A DNA stretch of 64,000 nt from Rathayibacter sp. SW19 (GCF_030866825.1 NZ_CP133020.1:930001-994000); one strand, 5' to 3'; positions 28,191-37,261 are shown, counted from the stretch's first letter. Made by a program: numbers and translations. The notes: generated by a model not told the origin, from the letters alone.

Positions 28191-28265
28191 CCCGAGAATG
28201 TGTAGGAGTTTGCTCAGCGTTTGCTGTTGGTCGCCGGGATTGCGTCCGCGCCGAGTGGCCAAGAC

Positions 28266-28271
28266 TAGGAT
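28266..28271 (+). promoter_or_regulatory. -10 box TAGGAT for the glycerophosphodiesterase gene
   Basis: TAGGAT is 6 nt before the ATG at 28278; leaderless pattern. Confidence 0.5.
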
Positions 28272-28277
28272 CGGTCC

Positions 28278-29342
28278 ATGCGCGCCCGCACGTCCCCGCT
28301 GATCATCGGACATCGCGGTGCGTGCGGGTACCGCCCGGAGCACACGGCGAGCGCATATCGTCTTGCGTTCGCGCTCGGAGCGGATGCTGTCGAGCCCGAC
28401 ATCGTCGCCACTCGCGACGGCGTGCTGGTGCTTCGCCACGAGAACGAGATTTCCGCCACAACGAATGTTGCGCGGCATCCGGAATTCAACGACCGCCGCA
28501 CAACGAAGTCCGTGGACGGCAAGGTCGTCACCGGCTGGTTCACGGAGGATTTCACCTGGGCGGAGTTGGCGACGCTGCGCGCGCGGGAGCGACTCGGCGA
28601 GTTGCGGCAGGCCAGCAGAAGCTTCGACGGGCAGTATCCGATCATGCGGCTTCGCGACCTGTTCACCCTGGTCGACGAGGTCGCGGATGTGTCGCTCGGC
28701 CCCGCGGGCATCGTCGCTGAGATCAAACACGCAACCTACTTCGAGTCGGTCGGGCTGCCCCTGGATGAGCTGTTCGCTGCGGAATTGGCCCAGGCCGGTT
28801 GGGCCGAGGAGCGGCAGCGGCTCGTCATCGAGTCGTTCGAACGCACCGTGCTCGGCAAACTGCACCAACGCGGGGTGCGTGCGGACCGGGTGTACTTGAT
28901 CGAGGCATCCGGTTCGCCATTCGACGAGATCGCAGCGCACGGGTCCAGTGCCCGCGGTTACGCGGACGAAATGACCGAGGCCGGGCTATATGGGTTGGCC
29001 AGCGCACCGGCCGCGAGTCGAGTTGCAGGAGTGAGCGTGAACACGTCGATGATCCTGAGCGATCCGGTCAGGCAGGATGCGGGTGCGGACGTGGACGTGG
29101 ACGACGACGAGCCGATCGCGGTCAGTGAGTTGGTTGACCTGGTGCACGCGGCGGGCCTCACGGCATATTGCTGGACGCTGCGGCCGGAGAACAGGTTTCT
29201 CGTGCCGAGCCTGCGCAGGGGCAGCGTTGCAGCTGACTACGGCGACTGGCAGACCGAATACCGACTACTGATGGAGACCGGCGTCGACGGCGTGTTCACC
29301 GATCACCCCGACTTGGCCCTTGCGGTGCGTGACACCCTGTAG
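28278..29342 (+). CDS. Glycerophosphodiester phosphodiesterase
   Basis: 354 aa, GDPD TIM barrel. HRGACGYRPEHT (His12) and the metal ligands in DAVEPDIVATRDGVLVLRHENEI are the catalytic signature. VAEIKHATYFE is the third motif (Glu-x-Lys), and GVDGVFTDHPDLAL closes the barrel. It hydrolyses glycerophosphodiesters to glycerol-3-phosphate and an alcohol. No signal peptide is visible, so it is probably cytoplasmic. The length exceeds the minimal 250-residue bacterial type, with an extra segment at about 60-125. The product could feed GlpD. Confidence 0.9.
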   Translation: MRARTSPLIIGHRGACGYRPEHTASAYRLAFALGADAVEPDIVATRDGVLVLRHENEISATTNVARHPEFNDRRTTKSVDGKVVTGWFTEDFTWAELATLRARERLGELRQASRSFDGQYPIMRLRDLFTLVDEVADVSLGPAGIVAEIKHATYFESVGLPLDELFAAELAQAGWAEERQRLVIESFERTVLGKLHQRGVRADRVYLIEASGSPFDEIAAHGSSARGYADEMTEAGLYGLASAPAASRVAGVSVNTSMILSDPVRQDAGADVDVDDDEPIAVSELVDLVHAAGLTAYCWTLRPENRFLVPSLRRGSVAADYGDWQTEYRLLMETGVDGVFTDHPDLALAVRDTL

Positions 29343-29384
29343 TCCATGCCGCTCGCGGGCTCCTCGACCAGCAGCTGCGGCGGT

Positions 29385-30107
29385 TCAGGGATACTCTTCG
29401 CCGCCGGCCTCGCGCCGCACAGAGGTCCATGCCGATTGGATGTGGGCGCGCATGACCGACTCGGCCCAGGTGGCGTTGCGGGCGCGGATCGCATCAACCA
29501 GTTCGTGGTGATGCGTGAGACTCCTGCGCAGTTCTTCGGGCGTGTAGTGCGAGAACGTTCGCCAGACCAGCGGCAGTTGCACCAGGGAGGCGAGCAGACC
29601 GCGGATGCGATCGTTGCCTGAGGCCTCGAGGATCGCTGTGTGGAAACGGCTGTTCAGTTCCGTGAGCGCGTCCAGGTCGGCGTGCGGCCGCCCCGCTGTT
29701 GCGCTCATGTCATCCGCGAGCTGCTGCAGGAGGTCGATGTCCGCCATGCCGCCGGCCGCGGCCATACCGCAGGCCCAGGGTTCCAGGAGCGAGCGGATCG
29801 CGTAGACATCCGCCAGATCCTTCAGTGTCCAGCTCTGCACCTGAACGCCCCGATTGCGCTCGTGCCTCACCAGGCCCTCAGCCGCGAGGCGGCGCAACGC
29901 TTCGCGGACCGGCGTTCTGCTGACACCGATGGATGTCGCCAAATCGCTTTCGCGCAGCCATTCGCCGCCCTGCTGTTCGCCGGACAGGATCTGCTCGCGA
30001 ATCGATCGGTACGCAAGATCGACGCTGCGGCTGTCGCTGGACTGTTCTGCGCTGGACTGATTGGCGCTGGACTGTTCGGCGCTGGATCGTTCTGGGGTGC
30101 TGGTCAT
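29385..30107 (-). CDS. GntR-family regulator, FCD (FadR) subfamily
   Basis: 240 aa. The winged helix (LAYRSIREQILSGEQQGGEWLRESDLATSIGVSRTPVREALRRLAAEGLV, about 30-80) is followed by an FCD ligand domain with AIRSLLEPWACGMAA, LNSRFHTAILEASGN and LTHHHELVDAIRARNATWAESVMRAHI. The spaced Asp/His residues normally bind a metal and a carboxylate effector. The first 28 residues are SSAEQ-type repeats from a short minisatellite. It is divergent from the CoA-transferase/Hyu operon and very probably its local repressor. Confidence 0.9.
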   Translation of the reverse strand: MTSTPERSSAEQSSANQSSAEQSSDSRSVDLAYRSIREQILSGEQQGGEWLRESDLATSIGVSRTPVREALRRLAAEGLVRHERNRGVQVQSWTLKDLADVYAIRSLLEPWACGMAAAGGMADIDLLQQLADDMSATAGRPHADLDALTELNSRFHTAILEASGNDRIRGLLASLVQLPLVWRTFSHYTPEELRRSLTHHHELVDAIRARNATWAESVMRAHIQSAWTSVRREAGGEEYP

Positions 30108-30144
30108 GACGCAATAAAAGCTAGCACGCCGCTCATTTCAGAGA

Positions 30145-30156
30145 ATTGTATGCAAT
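30145..30156. promoter_or_regulatory. GntR operator candidate 1 (ATTGTATGCAAT)
   Basis: Palindrome ATTG-TATG-CAAT with the TTGTATRCRA core typical of FCD-type GntR sites, about 38 bp before the GntR start and upstream of the operon -35. Confidence 0.65.
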
Positions 30157-30170
30157 TTGGGTCAGATCTC

Positions 30171-30199
30171 TTGACGAGTCGTGAACTTCTACCTAGGTT
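30171..30199 (+). promoter_or_regulatory. Promoter of the CoA-transferase/Hyu operon
   Basis: TTGACG (30171-30176), 17-bp spacer, TAGGTT (30194-30199). Transcription from about 30206 gives a leader of about 49 nt. Confidence 0.55.
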
Positions 30200-30241
30200 G
30201 GTGGCTAAGCAACTGACAGATACTCGGCAATAGTGCTGATG

Positions 30242-30251
30242 TTGTATACGA
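30242..30251. promoter_or_regulatory. GntR operator candidate 2 (TTGTATACGA)
   Basis: The second copy of the TTGTATRCRA core lies 4-13 nt before the ATG of the CoA transferase and downstream of the predicted transcription start, a roadblock position. Confidence 0.6.
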
Positions 30252-30254
30252 AAG

Positions 30255-31469
30255 ATGGCAATGGTGCAATCGGATCCGGTCTACCCGCTCGACGATCTAC
30301 GGGTCGTCGAGCTCGGCTCCCTGCTGGCTGGGCCGTTTTGCGGTCAGCTTCTCGGCGATTTCGGCGCCGAGGTGATCAAGGTCGAAGATCCGGGTGTCGG
30401 CGACCCGATGCGGCAGTGGGGCCAGGAGAAGCCATACGGCATCTCGCTGTGGTGGCCGGTGGTCGCACGCAACAAGAAATCGATCACGGCGAACATGCGC
30501 ACCGAGGCCGGTCAAGATCTCGTGCGTCGGCTGATCGTAGAGGCGGATGTGCTCGTCGAGAACTTCCGGCCGGGCACGCTCGAGCGCTGGGGCCTCGCCC
30601 CCGAGGAGCTGTGGAAGCTCAACCCGAGGCTGATCGTCACGCGGGTGACCGGCTACGGGCAGACCGGCCCGTACGCGAAACAGGCCGGCTACGGATCGAT
30701 CGGCGAGGCGATGGGCGGCATCCGCTACGTCACTGGAGAGCCGGATCGGCCGCCGGCGCGCGTCGGCGTTTCGCTTGGTGACTCGCTCGCCGCACTGTTT
30801 GCGACACTCGGGACGCTGGTCGCACTGCACCAACGCGGGCGATCCGGAAAGGGCCAGGTCGTCGATTCGGCAATCTACGAGGCGGTTCTCGCGCTGATGG
30901 AATCGCTTCTGCCCGAGTGGCAGATCGCAGGCTACGAGAGGGAGCGCACCGGCTCAACGCTGCCGAATGTCTCCCCGAGCAACGTGTACCCGACCGCCGA
31001 CGGCGAGATGGTGCTGGTGGCAGCCAATCAAGACACCGTCTTCCGGCGGCTTGCCGAGGTGATGGGTCGGCCGGAGTTCATCACCGATGACCGCTATGCC
31101 ACGCACGGCGCACGCGGCGCCCACATGGAGGAGCTCGATCAGATCATCGCGCAGTGGACCACCACGCTCGGTGCTGACGATCTGCTGGAACGCCTGCACG
31201 TCGGTGGTGTGCCGGCTGGGCGCATCTTCCGCGCCAAAGACATGTTCGCCGACCCTCAGTTCGCCGCACGCGAAGCCATCGTGAAGCTGGTGCACCCGGA
31301 GCTCGGCGACTTCGCGCTCCAGAATGTTTTTCCACGACTGTCCGAAACGCCGGGGGCCGTCAGGCATTTGGGCCCGACGCTCGGCGAGCACAACGCAGAA
31401 ATCTACCAAGGCCTGCTGGGCATCGACGACGACACCCTGTCGTCGTTGCGCTCCGCCGGCGTCATATAA
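30255..31469 (+). CDS. Class III (CaiB/BaiF-type) CoA transferase
   Basis: 404 aa. Family features are LRVVELGSLLAGPFCGQLLGDFGAEVIKVEDP near the N-terminus, NKKSITANMRTEAG, LVENFRPGTLERWGL, RVTGYGQTGPYAKQAGYG, and the catalytic aspartate Asp176 in VGVSLGDSLAALFATLG. It transfers CoA between carboxylic acids. The acid partner is unknown, but its place as first gene of an operon with HyuAB, a cysteine hydrolase and an HMG-CoA-lyase-like enzyme suggests it activates an acid for later C-C cleavage. The next gene is 9 nt downstream. Confidence 0.92.
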   Translation: MAMVQSDPVYPLDDLRVVELGSLLAGPFCGQLLGDFGAEVIKVEDPGVGDPMRQWGQEKPYGISLWWPVVARNKKSITANMRTEAGQDLVRRLIVEADVLVENFRPGTLERWGLAPEELWKLNPRLIVTRVTGYGQTGPYAKQAGYGSIGEAMGGIRYVTGEPDRPPARVGVSLGDSLAALFATLGTLVALHQRGRSGKGQVVDSAIYEAVLALMESLLPEWQIAGYERERTGSTLPNVSPSNVYPTADGEMVLVAANQDTVFRRLAEVMGRPEFITDDRYATHGARGAHMEELDQIIAQWTTTLGADDLLERLHVGGVPAGRIFRAKDMFADPQFAAREAIVKLVHPELGDFALQNVFPRLSETPGAVRHLGPTLGEHNAEIYQGLLGIDDDTLSSLRSAGVI

Positions 31470-31478
31470 GGAGAACCC

Positions 31479-33569
31479 ATGAGCTATCGACTCGGTGTTG
31501 ACGTCGGCGGAACGTTTACGGACATCCTGCTGGTCAACGAAGAAAGCGGCGAGACGTTCCGCGCGAAAACGTCGTCTACACCGGCCGACCAATCGGTCGG
31601 AGTGTTGCGCGGCATCCACCAGGTCTGCAACCTGGCCGACATCGGCTTACACGAGGTGGGCGACGTGCTGCACGGCACGACCGTGGCCACGAACGCCGTG
31701 CTCGAGGGCAAGGGCGCGCGAGTTGGCCTCGTTACGACGCACGGATTTCGGCAGGTTCTGCAGATCGCGCGGTCGTTCGTGCCCGGCGGGCTGGCCGGTT
31801 GGATTATTTGGCCCAAGCCCGAACCGCTCGCAGCCCTGGAAGACACCGTCGAGGTGATCGGCCGCATGGACAGCAAGGGCGAGATCGTCACCGCTCTGGA
31901 TGAGGACGATGTGCGCGCCCAGTTGCGCAAGCTCAAGGTTCAGGGCGTCGAGGCACTCAGCGTCAGCCTGATCAACTCGTACGCCAACGCTGAACACGAG
32001 CAACGCATCGGCGAGATCGCCGCGGAGGAACTTCCCGGCATCGCCGTGTCGCTTTCATCCTCAGTGCTGCCGGAATTGCGCGAGTACGAACGAGCGATCA
32101 CCACGGTTGCCAACGCCTACGTGCAACCGCAGGTGGCCAACTACGTCGAGCACCTCGAGAACCAGCTCACTGAATCGGGAGCGGCCGGCAAGCTCTACAT
32201 CCTCAAGAGCGATGGCGGCCTGGTTTCAGCGGATGCCGCCGCTCACGATCCCGTGTCCGTGATGATGTCCGGCCCGGCCGGTGGCGTCATCGGCGCAGCC
32301 TGGGTCGCGGAGCAGGCCGGATTCGGCGATTTCCTCACCCTGGACATGGGCGGAACCTCGACCGACGTGGCTCTCGTACAGGGGCTGACCCCGCGGATCG
32401 GTCGCGAGACATCCGTCGGAGACCTCACCGTGCGGGCAACGTCTGTCGACGTGCGCACGGTCGGGGCAGGGGGCGGCTCGATCGCACACGTTCCGCCGCT
32501 GACTCAGGCGCTGCGGGTGGGCCCGCAGAGCGCGGGCGCCGACCCGGGGCCCGCGGCGTACGCTGCAGGCGGCACCGAGCCGACGGTGACGGATGCCGAT
32601 GTCGTGCTCGGCTATCTTCCGACAGAACTCGCCGGCGGTGAGATCACCCTGGATCGCGACGCAGCCCGCACCGCGGTGCAGTCGATTGTGGATGCCACGA
32701 CGCTGGACTCCGTCGAGGCCGCCGCGGCCGGAATCGTCGACATCGTCAACGAGAACATGTTCGGCGCACTGCGACTCGTCTCGGTGCAGCAAGGATTCGA
32801 CCCGCGCGACTTCGCGCTCGTCGCGTTCGGCGGTGCCGGACCACTGCATGCGAACGCGCTGGGTCGCCTGATGGGAACCTGGCCGGTGATCATCCCGCCC
32901 TCGCCCGGCGTGCTGTGCGCCTACGGCGATGCGACGACCAGCCTGCGCGACGAGTCGGTGCGCACCCTCGTCGTCAGCTTCAACGACCTGACGGATGACA
33001 GCCTTCACGAAATCCTGGACGAGCTGGCCGCCCTGGCGCGCGCCTCGCTCACGGCGGACGGCATCGCCGAATCCGAACATACGATCGTCTACTCGGCAGA
33101 CCTGAGGTATCTCGGGCAGGGATTCGAGATCCCAGTAACGATCGATATCGACACTTTCGACGGAAACGGCGCCGGCTTGGCCGCGTTGCGAGCGGTGTTC
33201 GACGCCGAGCATGAACGTCTGTTCTCGTTCCTGCTCGATGCCGAACACGAGATGGTCACCGTGCGGGCAACGGCCAGCGGGCCGCGCCCCGAGGTAGCGG
33301 CGCAGTCATTGGATGACGGTGGCAGCGACCCCGCCGTCGCACTCAGCTCGACGACGCAGATCTGGGTCGATGACGCGTTCGTCGCCGCGAACGTCTACGA
33401 CCGGCAGCGGCTGCGCGCCGGCAATGTCGTCGTCGGCCCGGCGATCGTCACCGAAATGGACTCAACAACCCTCGTGCTGCCCGACCACGCCGCAACCGTG
33501 CACGCCAGCGGCAGCCTGCTCATTCGACCCACCAGCACCCAATCGAACACCGCGACCCAGGAGGCATAG
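31479..33569 (+). CDS. Hydantoinase/oxoprolinase family protein, A subunit (HyuA type)
   Basis: 696 aa. The N-terminal ASKHA phosphate loop is RLGVDVGGTFTDILLVN. HGTTVATNAVLEGKGARVGLVTTHGF, LPELREYERAITTVANAYVQP, KSDGGLVS, MSGPAGGVIGAAW and DMGGTSTDVALV follow, the complete hydantoinase A pattern. The C-terminal 170 residues form the usual acetone-carboxylase/oxoprolinase extension. With HyuB it should catalyse ATP-dependent ring opening of a cyclic amide, or ATP-dependent carboxylation. AAGGAG lies before the ATG. hyuB starts 4 nt after the stop. Confidence 0.93.
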   Translation: MSYRLGVDVGGTFTDILLVNEESGETFRAKTSSTPADQSVGVLRGIHQVCNLADIGLHEVGDVLHGTTVATNAVLEGKGARVGLVTTHGFRQVLQIARSFVPGGLAGWIIWPKPEPLAALEDTVEVIGRMDSKGEIVTALDEDDVRAQLRKLKVQGVEALSVSLINSYANAEHEQRIGEIAAEELPGIAVSLSSSVLPELREYERAITTVANAYVQPQVANYVEHLENQLTESGAAGKLYILKSDGGLVSADAAAHDPVSVMMSGPAGGVIGAAWVAEQAGFGDFLTLDMGGTSTDVALVQGLTPRIGRETSVGDLTVRATSVDVRTVGAGGGSIAHVPPLTQALRVGPQSAGADPGPAAYAAGGTEPTVTDADVVLGYLPTELAGGEITLDRDAARTAVQSIVDATTLDSVEAAAAGIVDIVNENMFGALRLVSVQQGFDPRDFALVAFGGAGPLHANALGRLMGTWPVIIPPSPGVLCAYGDATTSLRDESVRTLVVSFNDLTDDSLHEILDELAALARASLTADGIAESEHTIVYSADLRYLGQGFEIPVTIDIDTFDGNGAGLAALRAVFDAEHERLFSFLLDAEHEMVTVRATASGPRPEVAAQSLDDGGSDPAVALSSTTQIWVDDAFVAANVYDRQRLRAGNVVVGPAIVTEMDSTTLVLPDHAATVHASGSLLIRPTSTQSNTATQEA

Positions 33570-33573
33570 CGCC

Positions 33574-35445
33574 ATGGCACGCCTGATTGAAACCGCAACA
33601 GAACCGCTGCAACCCGTGGATGTCGACGTCGTCACCATCGACCTGGTCGAGAACGCGCTGCGTCACGCCCGGTACGAGATGGACGAGGTCTTGTTCCGCA
33701 CGGCGCTGTCGCCGGGCATCCGCGAACAGCACGACGAATTCCCGCTGATCGGCGACGCCGAGGGCAAGATGGTCGTCGGCCAGTTCGGCCTGTCGATCCC
33801 GGACTTCCTCGACAACTTCCACGGCACGATCGAAGAAGGCGACGTGCTGCTGACCTCAGACCCGTACTCGTGCGGCGCCGCGATCAGCCACGCCAACGAC
33901 TGGCTGATTGTGATGCCGATCTTCTTCGAGGGCCGCATCGTCGGCTGGTCGTCGATGTTCGGCCACATGACGGATGTCGGCGGCAAGACTCCTGCCTCGA
34001 TGCCGACGGATGCCCGCACCATTTTCGAAGAGGGCGTGGTGATCCCGCCGTTCAAGATTTACAACAAGGGCGTGCTCGCCGAGGACGCGCTGCGGATCAT
34101 CCTGAACCAGGTGCGGAAGCCCGACTGGAACCGGGCGGACCTGAACGGTCTGATCGCGGCGTGCCGCACGGCATCCCGGCGGGTGCAGGAATTGTGCGCG
34201 CGGTTCGGTGCCGAAACGTACACGTCGGCGCTCGACGCGCTGATGGATCGCAATTATCGCGCGATGAAGACGCTGCTCGCCCTGGTCTTCAAAGACGGTG
34301 AGACGCTGTCGTTCACCGACTACATCGACGATGACGGCGTAGGTTTCGGCCCGTACAAACTCAAGATGAGCCTGACCCGCACCGGCGACAAGGTGACGCT
34401 GGACTTCCGGGAGAGCAGTCCGCAAGCGCAAGGCCCGATCAACTACTTCATCAACGAGAACCTCGTGCGGATGTTCTTCGGCATCTACATGATCACCGTC
34501 GCTGACCCGCAGATTCTCTGGAACGACGGCTTCTATCCACTGGTCGACGTGATCATTCCGGAGGACTCATTCTGGAAACCGAAGTATCCGGCAGCGCTGA
34601 ACGCCCGCAACCATGGGATCGGCCGCGTGTTCGACCTGTTCGGCGGGTTGCTTGGGCAGACCAACCCCGACCTGCTCAACGCGGCAGGGTTCTCCTCGTC
34701 TCCGCACTTCATGTACTCGGGCAACTACGGAGAGGGCGAACGCAAGGGCGAGTGGTTCCAGCTGTACTCGATCGGCTTCGGCGGCATCCCGGGGCGCCCG
34801 GTCGGCGACGGACCGGACGGGCACTCGCTGTGGCCGTCGTTCGTGAACATCCCGTGCGAGTATCTTGAGTCGTACTATCCGTTGCGGATCGAACGTTGGG
34901 AGACCATCGCGGATACCGGCGGTGCTGGACTGCATCGCGGCGGCAATGGAGTGGACGTGGCGTACCGATTCCTGGAGCCGGGCACCATCGCCATCCACGA
35001 CGACCGCTGGCTGACCTATCCGTGGGGGGTCAACGGCGGCGAACCGGGTGCGCGCGGCACCAAGTGGATCGACCGGGTGGACGGCACGAAGGACGTCATC
35101 CCGAGCAAGGTGATCGACGTGCAGGTCTATCCCGGCGACGTTCTGCACTTCGTGACCTGGGGTGGCGGCGGTTGGGGTGATCCGCTCGCACGCGACGTCG
35201 ATTTGGTGGCGCTCGAGGTGAAGCGAGGCCTGGTCACCGCCGACGGGGCGCGTGCGTACGGGGTGGTCTGTGACGACGCAGGCGTGATTGATCACGCGGC
35301 ATCCGAAGCGTTGAGGGCGGAATTGAGTGCAGGCCGGCCGAACCCGCTGCCGACGTTCAACATGGGGCCGCCTCTGGCAACCATCATTGAAAGATGCTTG
35401 GAGGAGACCGGATTGCCGGCGCCGCGGCCGCCCGTGCGGCTGTGA
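33574..35445 (+). CDS. Hydantoinase family protein, B subunit (HyuB type)
   Basis: 623 aa. HyuB hallmarks: DVVTIDLVENALRHARYEMDEVLFRTALSPGIREQHDEFP at the N-terminus, FGLSIPDFLDNFHGTIEEGDVLLTSDPY, HANDWLIVMPIFFEGRIVGWSSMFGHMTDVGG with the metal-ligand histidines, and GGAGLHRGGNGV and FVTWGGGGWGDPL near the end. ATG 33574 is preceded by GGAGG inside the end of the A-subunit gene; an upstream in-frame start would run 87 codons into that gene. It forms a heteromer with the A subunit. Confidence 0.93.
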   Translation: MARLIETATEPLQPVDVDVVTIDLVENALRHARYEMDEVLFRTALSPGIREQHDEFPLIGDAEGKMVVGQFGLSIPDFLDNFHGTIEEGDVLLTSDPYSCGAAISHANDWLIVMPIFFEGRIVGWSSMFGHMTDVGGKTPASMPTDARTIFEEGVVIPPFKIYNKGVLAEDALRIILNQVRKPDWNRADLNGLIAACRTASRRVQELCARFGAETYTSALDALMDRNYRAMKTLLALVFKDGETLSFTDYIDDDGVGFGPYKLKMSLTRTGDKVTLDFRESSPQAQGPINYFINENLVRMFFGIYMITVADPQILWNDGFYPLVDVIIPEDSFWKPKYPAALNARNHGIGRVFDLFGGLLGQTNPDLLNAAGFSSSPHFMYSGNYGEGERKGEWFQLYSIGFGGIPGRPVGDGPDGHSLWPSFVNIPCEYLESYYPLRIERWETIADTGGAGLHRGGNGVDVAYRFLEPGTIAIHDDRWLTYPWGVNGGEPGARGTKWIDRVDGTKDVIPSKVIDVQVYPGDVLHFVTWGGGGWGDPLARDVDLVALEVKRGLVTADGARAYGVVCDDAGVIDHAASEALRAELSAGRPNPLPTFNMGPPLATIIERCLEETGLPAPRPPVRL

Positions 35446-35466
35446 GCCCAGCCCGCGACACTCCCG

Positions 35467-35580
35467 TCGGTCGAGTAGCGAGCGCCAGCGAGCGTATCGA
35501 GGCCCCCGTGCCGAGATCGCTCCGTTGGTCGAGTGGCGAGCGCCTGTCCCTGAGCTAGTCGAAGGGCGAGTGTATCAAGG
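35467..35580. repeat. Dispersed repeat copies inside the catabolic operon
   Basis: GGTCGAGTAGCGAGCGCCAGCG..TATCGAGG and a degenerate GGTCGAGTGGCGAGCG..AGTCGAAGGGCGAG copy lie in the 162-bp gap between the HyuB gene and the cysteine hydrolase gene. Confidence 0.85.
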
Positions 35581-35607
35581 CCCCTGTGCCGAAGTGAGGA
35601 GAGACTG

Positions 35608-36219
35608 ATGACGGAATTTTCAACCGGTTTCGGAGGCGCGCTCGCGCTGGGCCGCCGACCTGCCGTGCTGTCGATCGACCTTATGCGCGCCTACTACGAC
35701 CCGACCAGCCCATTGTGTCTGCCGTCGACCTCAAGTCTGGAGGCGGCCGGCCGGGTCGTCGCGGCCGCGCGTGAGGCTGCCATTCCCGTGGTGCACACGC
35801 GTACGATCTTCGGCCCGGGCGGCATCGACGGCGGCCTGTTCATCCGCAAGGTCCCGGCGCTGTCGATGCTGATCGGCGACAACGCCATGAACGCGATCAT
35901 GCCGCAGGTCGCGCCGCGTGCCGATGAACTCGTGCTAGTGAAGCAGTATGCGAGCGCGTTCTTCGGCACAACACTCGTCTCGACTCTGCAGGCCAACGGC
36001 ATCGACACCGTCGTGATCGTCGGCGTCAGCACGAGCGGATGCGTGCGGGCGACCGCCGTCGACGCACTGCAATACGGCGTCGTCGCTGCAGTGGTTCGGG
36101 ATGCGGTCGGAGACCGGACGGATGCGACCCATGAATCGAACCTGTTCGATCTTGGCGCCAAGTATGCGGAGGTTCTCGACGAGCCGACGATCATCCGCTA
36201 CCTGGAGCAGAGCAGATGA
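35608..36219 (+). CDS. Isochorismatase-family cysteine hydrolase (probable amidase)
   Basis: 203 aa. The catalytic triad is visible: Asp24 in AVLSIDLMRAYYD, Lys112 in LVKQYASAFFGT, Cys145 in VGVSTSGCVRATAVDALQYG. The closest functional group by context and motif is N-carbamoylsarcosine amidase / maleamate amidase, enzymes that release ammonia (and CO2 for carbamoyl substrates). This fits a step directly after a hydantoinase. GAGGAGA lies 7 nt before the ATG. The stop overlaps the next start (ATGA). Confidence 0.9.
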   Translation: MTEFSTGFGGALALGRRPAVLSIDLMRAYYDPTSPLCLPSTSSLEAAGRVVAAAREAAIPVVHTRTIFGPGGIDGGLFIRKVPALSMLIGDNAMNAIMPQVAPRADELVLVKQYASAFFGTTLVSTLQANGIDTVVIVGVSTSGCVRATAVDALQYGVVAAVVRDAVGDRTDATHESNLFDLGAKYAEVLDEPTIIRYLEQSR

Positions 36220-37127
36220 GCAAGGTTCGGGCGAACACGGTCGAGATTTGTGAGGTGTCTCCGCGCGACGGGTTGCAGAACGAGGACGTGGTCGTCAGCA
36301 CCGCCGACAAGATCGAGCTGATTGAGCGCGCGGTCGCGGCCGGGGCTCGCCGCATCGAAGCGGTCAGTTTCGCGCATCCGAAGCGGGTGCCGCAGATGGC
36401 GGATGCAGAGGCGGTCATGGCCGGGTTGACGCATCCGGAGGGCGTGCGCTACGCCGGCCTAGTGATGAACCGGCGCGGCTTGGACCGCGCGCTCGCCGCA
36501 GGAGTCGATGAGATCAACATCGTGGTGGTGGCTACCGACACGTTCTGTCAGCGCAATCAGGGCATGACGACCCAGCAATCCGTCGACCAGGCGGTGGGCC
36601 TCGTCGCGGACGCCCGGGCCGCCGGCGTCGGTGCGACGATTACGATCGGCGCCGCATTCGGGTGTCCGTTCGAAGGCGAAGTGCCCGTCGTCCGCCTGCT
36701 CAGTGTGCTTGAGCGAATTGTCGATGCGGGCGCTGATGAACTCGCACTTGCCGACACCATCGGCGTTGCGGTGCCGAGCGATGTGACCGAGCGGATGCGC
36801 ATGGCGCGTGACCTGGCCGGCGCTACGTTGCCGTTACGCATCCATCTGCACGACACGCGGCACACAGGGGTGGCTAACGCGGTCGCGGCGGTCGCTGCGG
36901 GCGTTTCCGTGCTGGATGCGAGCATCGGCGGCACGGGCGGATGCCCGTTTGCGCCGAACGCGACCGGAAATGTGGCGACCGAGGACCTCGTGTACCTGTT
37001 CGATCGGATGGGCATTTCGACGGGCTTGAGTCTCGGCGAGGTCGTCGCAGCGACTGCCTGGCTCGAGGGCAAGCTCGACAAGAAACTGCCGGGTGCCCTG
37101 CTGCGCGCGGGAGGCTTCCCGGACTAG
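36216..37127 (+). CDS. Hydroxymethylglutaryl-CoA lyase-like enzyme
   Basis: 303 aa, DRE-TIM metallolyase. VEICEVSPRDGLQNE gives Arg17/Asp18/Gln21 of the active site, FAHPKRVPQMADAEAV follows, LRIHLHDTRHTG carries the metal histidines, and GGTGGCPFAPNATGNVATED carries the catalytic Cys243. These are the HMG-CoA lyase residues. The natural substrate may be a related 3-hydroxyacyl-CoA, because no leucine-degradation genes are nearby. It is translationally coupled to the cysteine hydrolase and is the last gene of the operon. Confidence 0.9.
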   Translation: MSKVRANTVEICEVSPRDGLQNEDVVVSTADKIELIERAVAAGARRIEAVSFAHPKRVPQMADAEAVMAGLTHPEGVRYAGLVMNRRGLDRALAAGVDEINIVVVATDTFCQRNQGMTTQQSVDQAVGLVADARAAGVGATITIGAAFGCPFEGEVPVVRLLSVLERIVDAGADELALADTIGVAVPSDVTERMRMARDLAGATLPLRIHLHDTRHTGVANAVAAVAAGVSVLDASIGGTGGCPFAPNATGNVATEDLVYLFDRMGISTGLSLGEVVAATAWLEGKLDKKLPGALLRAGGFPD

Positions 37128-37148
37128 CGGGCACCGGCAACGCGCACG

Positions 37149-37190
37149 AGAACAGGCGAATGTCGTCGACAGGTGGCCATCTAGCCTGTT
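37149..37190 (+). terminator. Possible terminator after the catabolic operon
   Basis: AACAGGC (37149-37155) pairs with GCCTGTT (37182-37188), followed by TT. The loop is 26 nt, so the call is weak. Confidence 0.3.
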
Positions 37191-37261
37191 TTGGTGTCGG
37201 ATGCGTGATTTCTCCTGTTGTGCTGTTGTAATCCAGCTATCGCTTTCGCCGAGCTAGACGA

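Noticed and set aside
37128..37261. Small gene between the lyase and vapC
   Set aside because: No frame with a start signal or recognisable sequence; only a weak dyad is visible.
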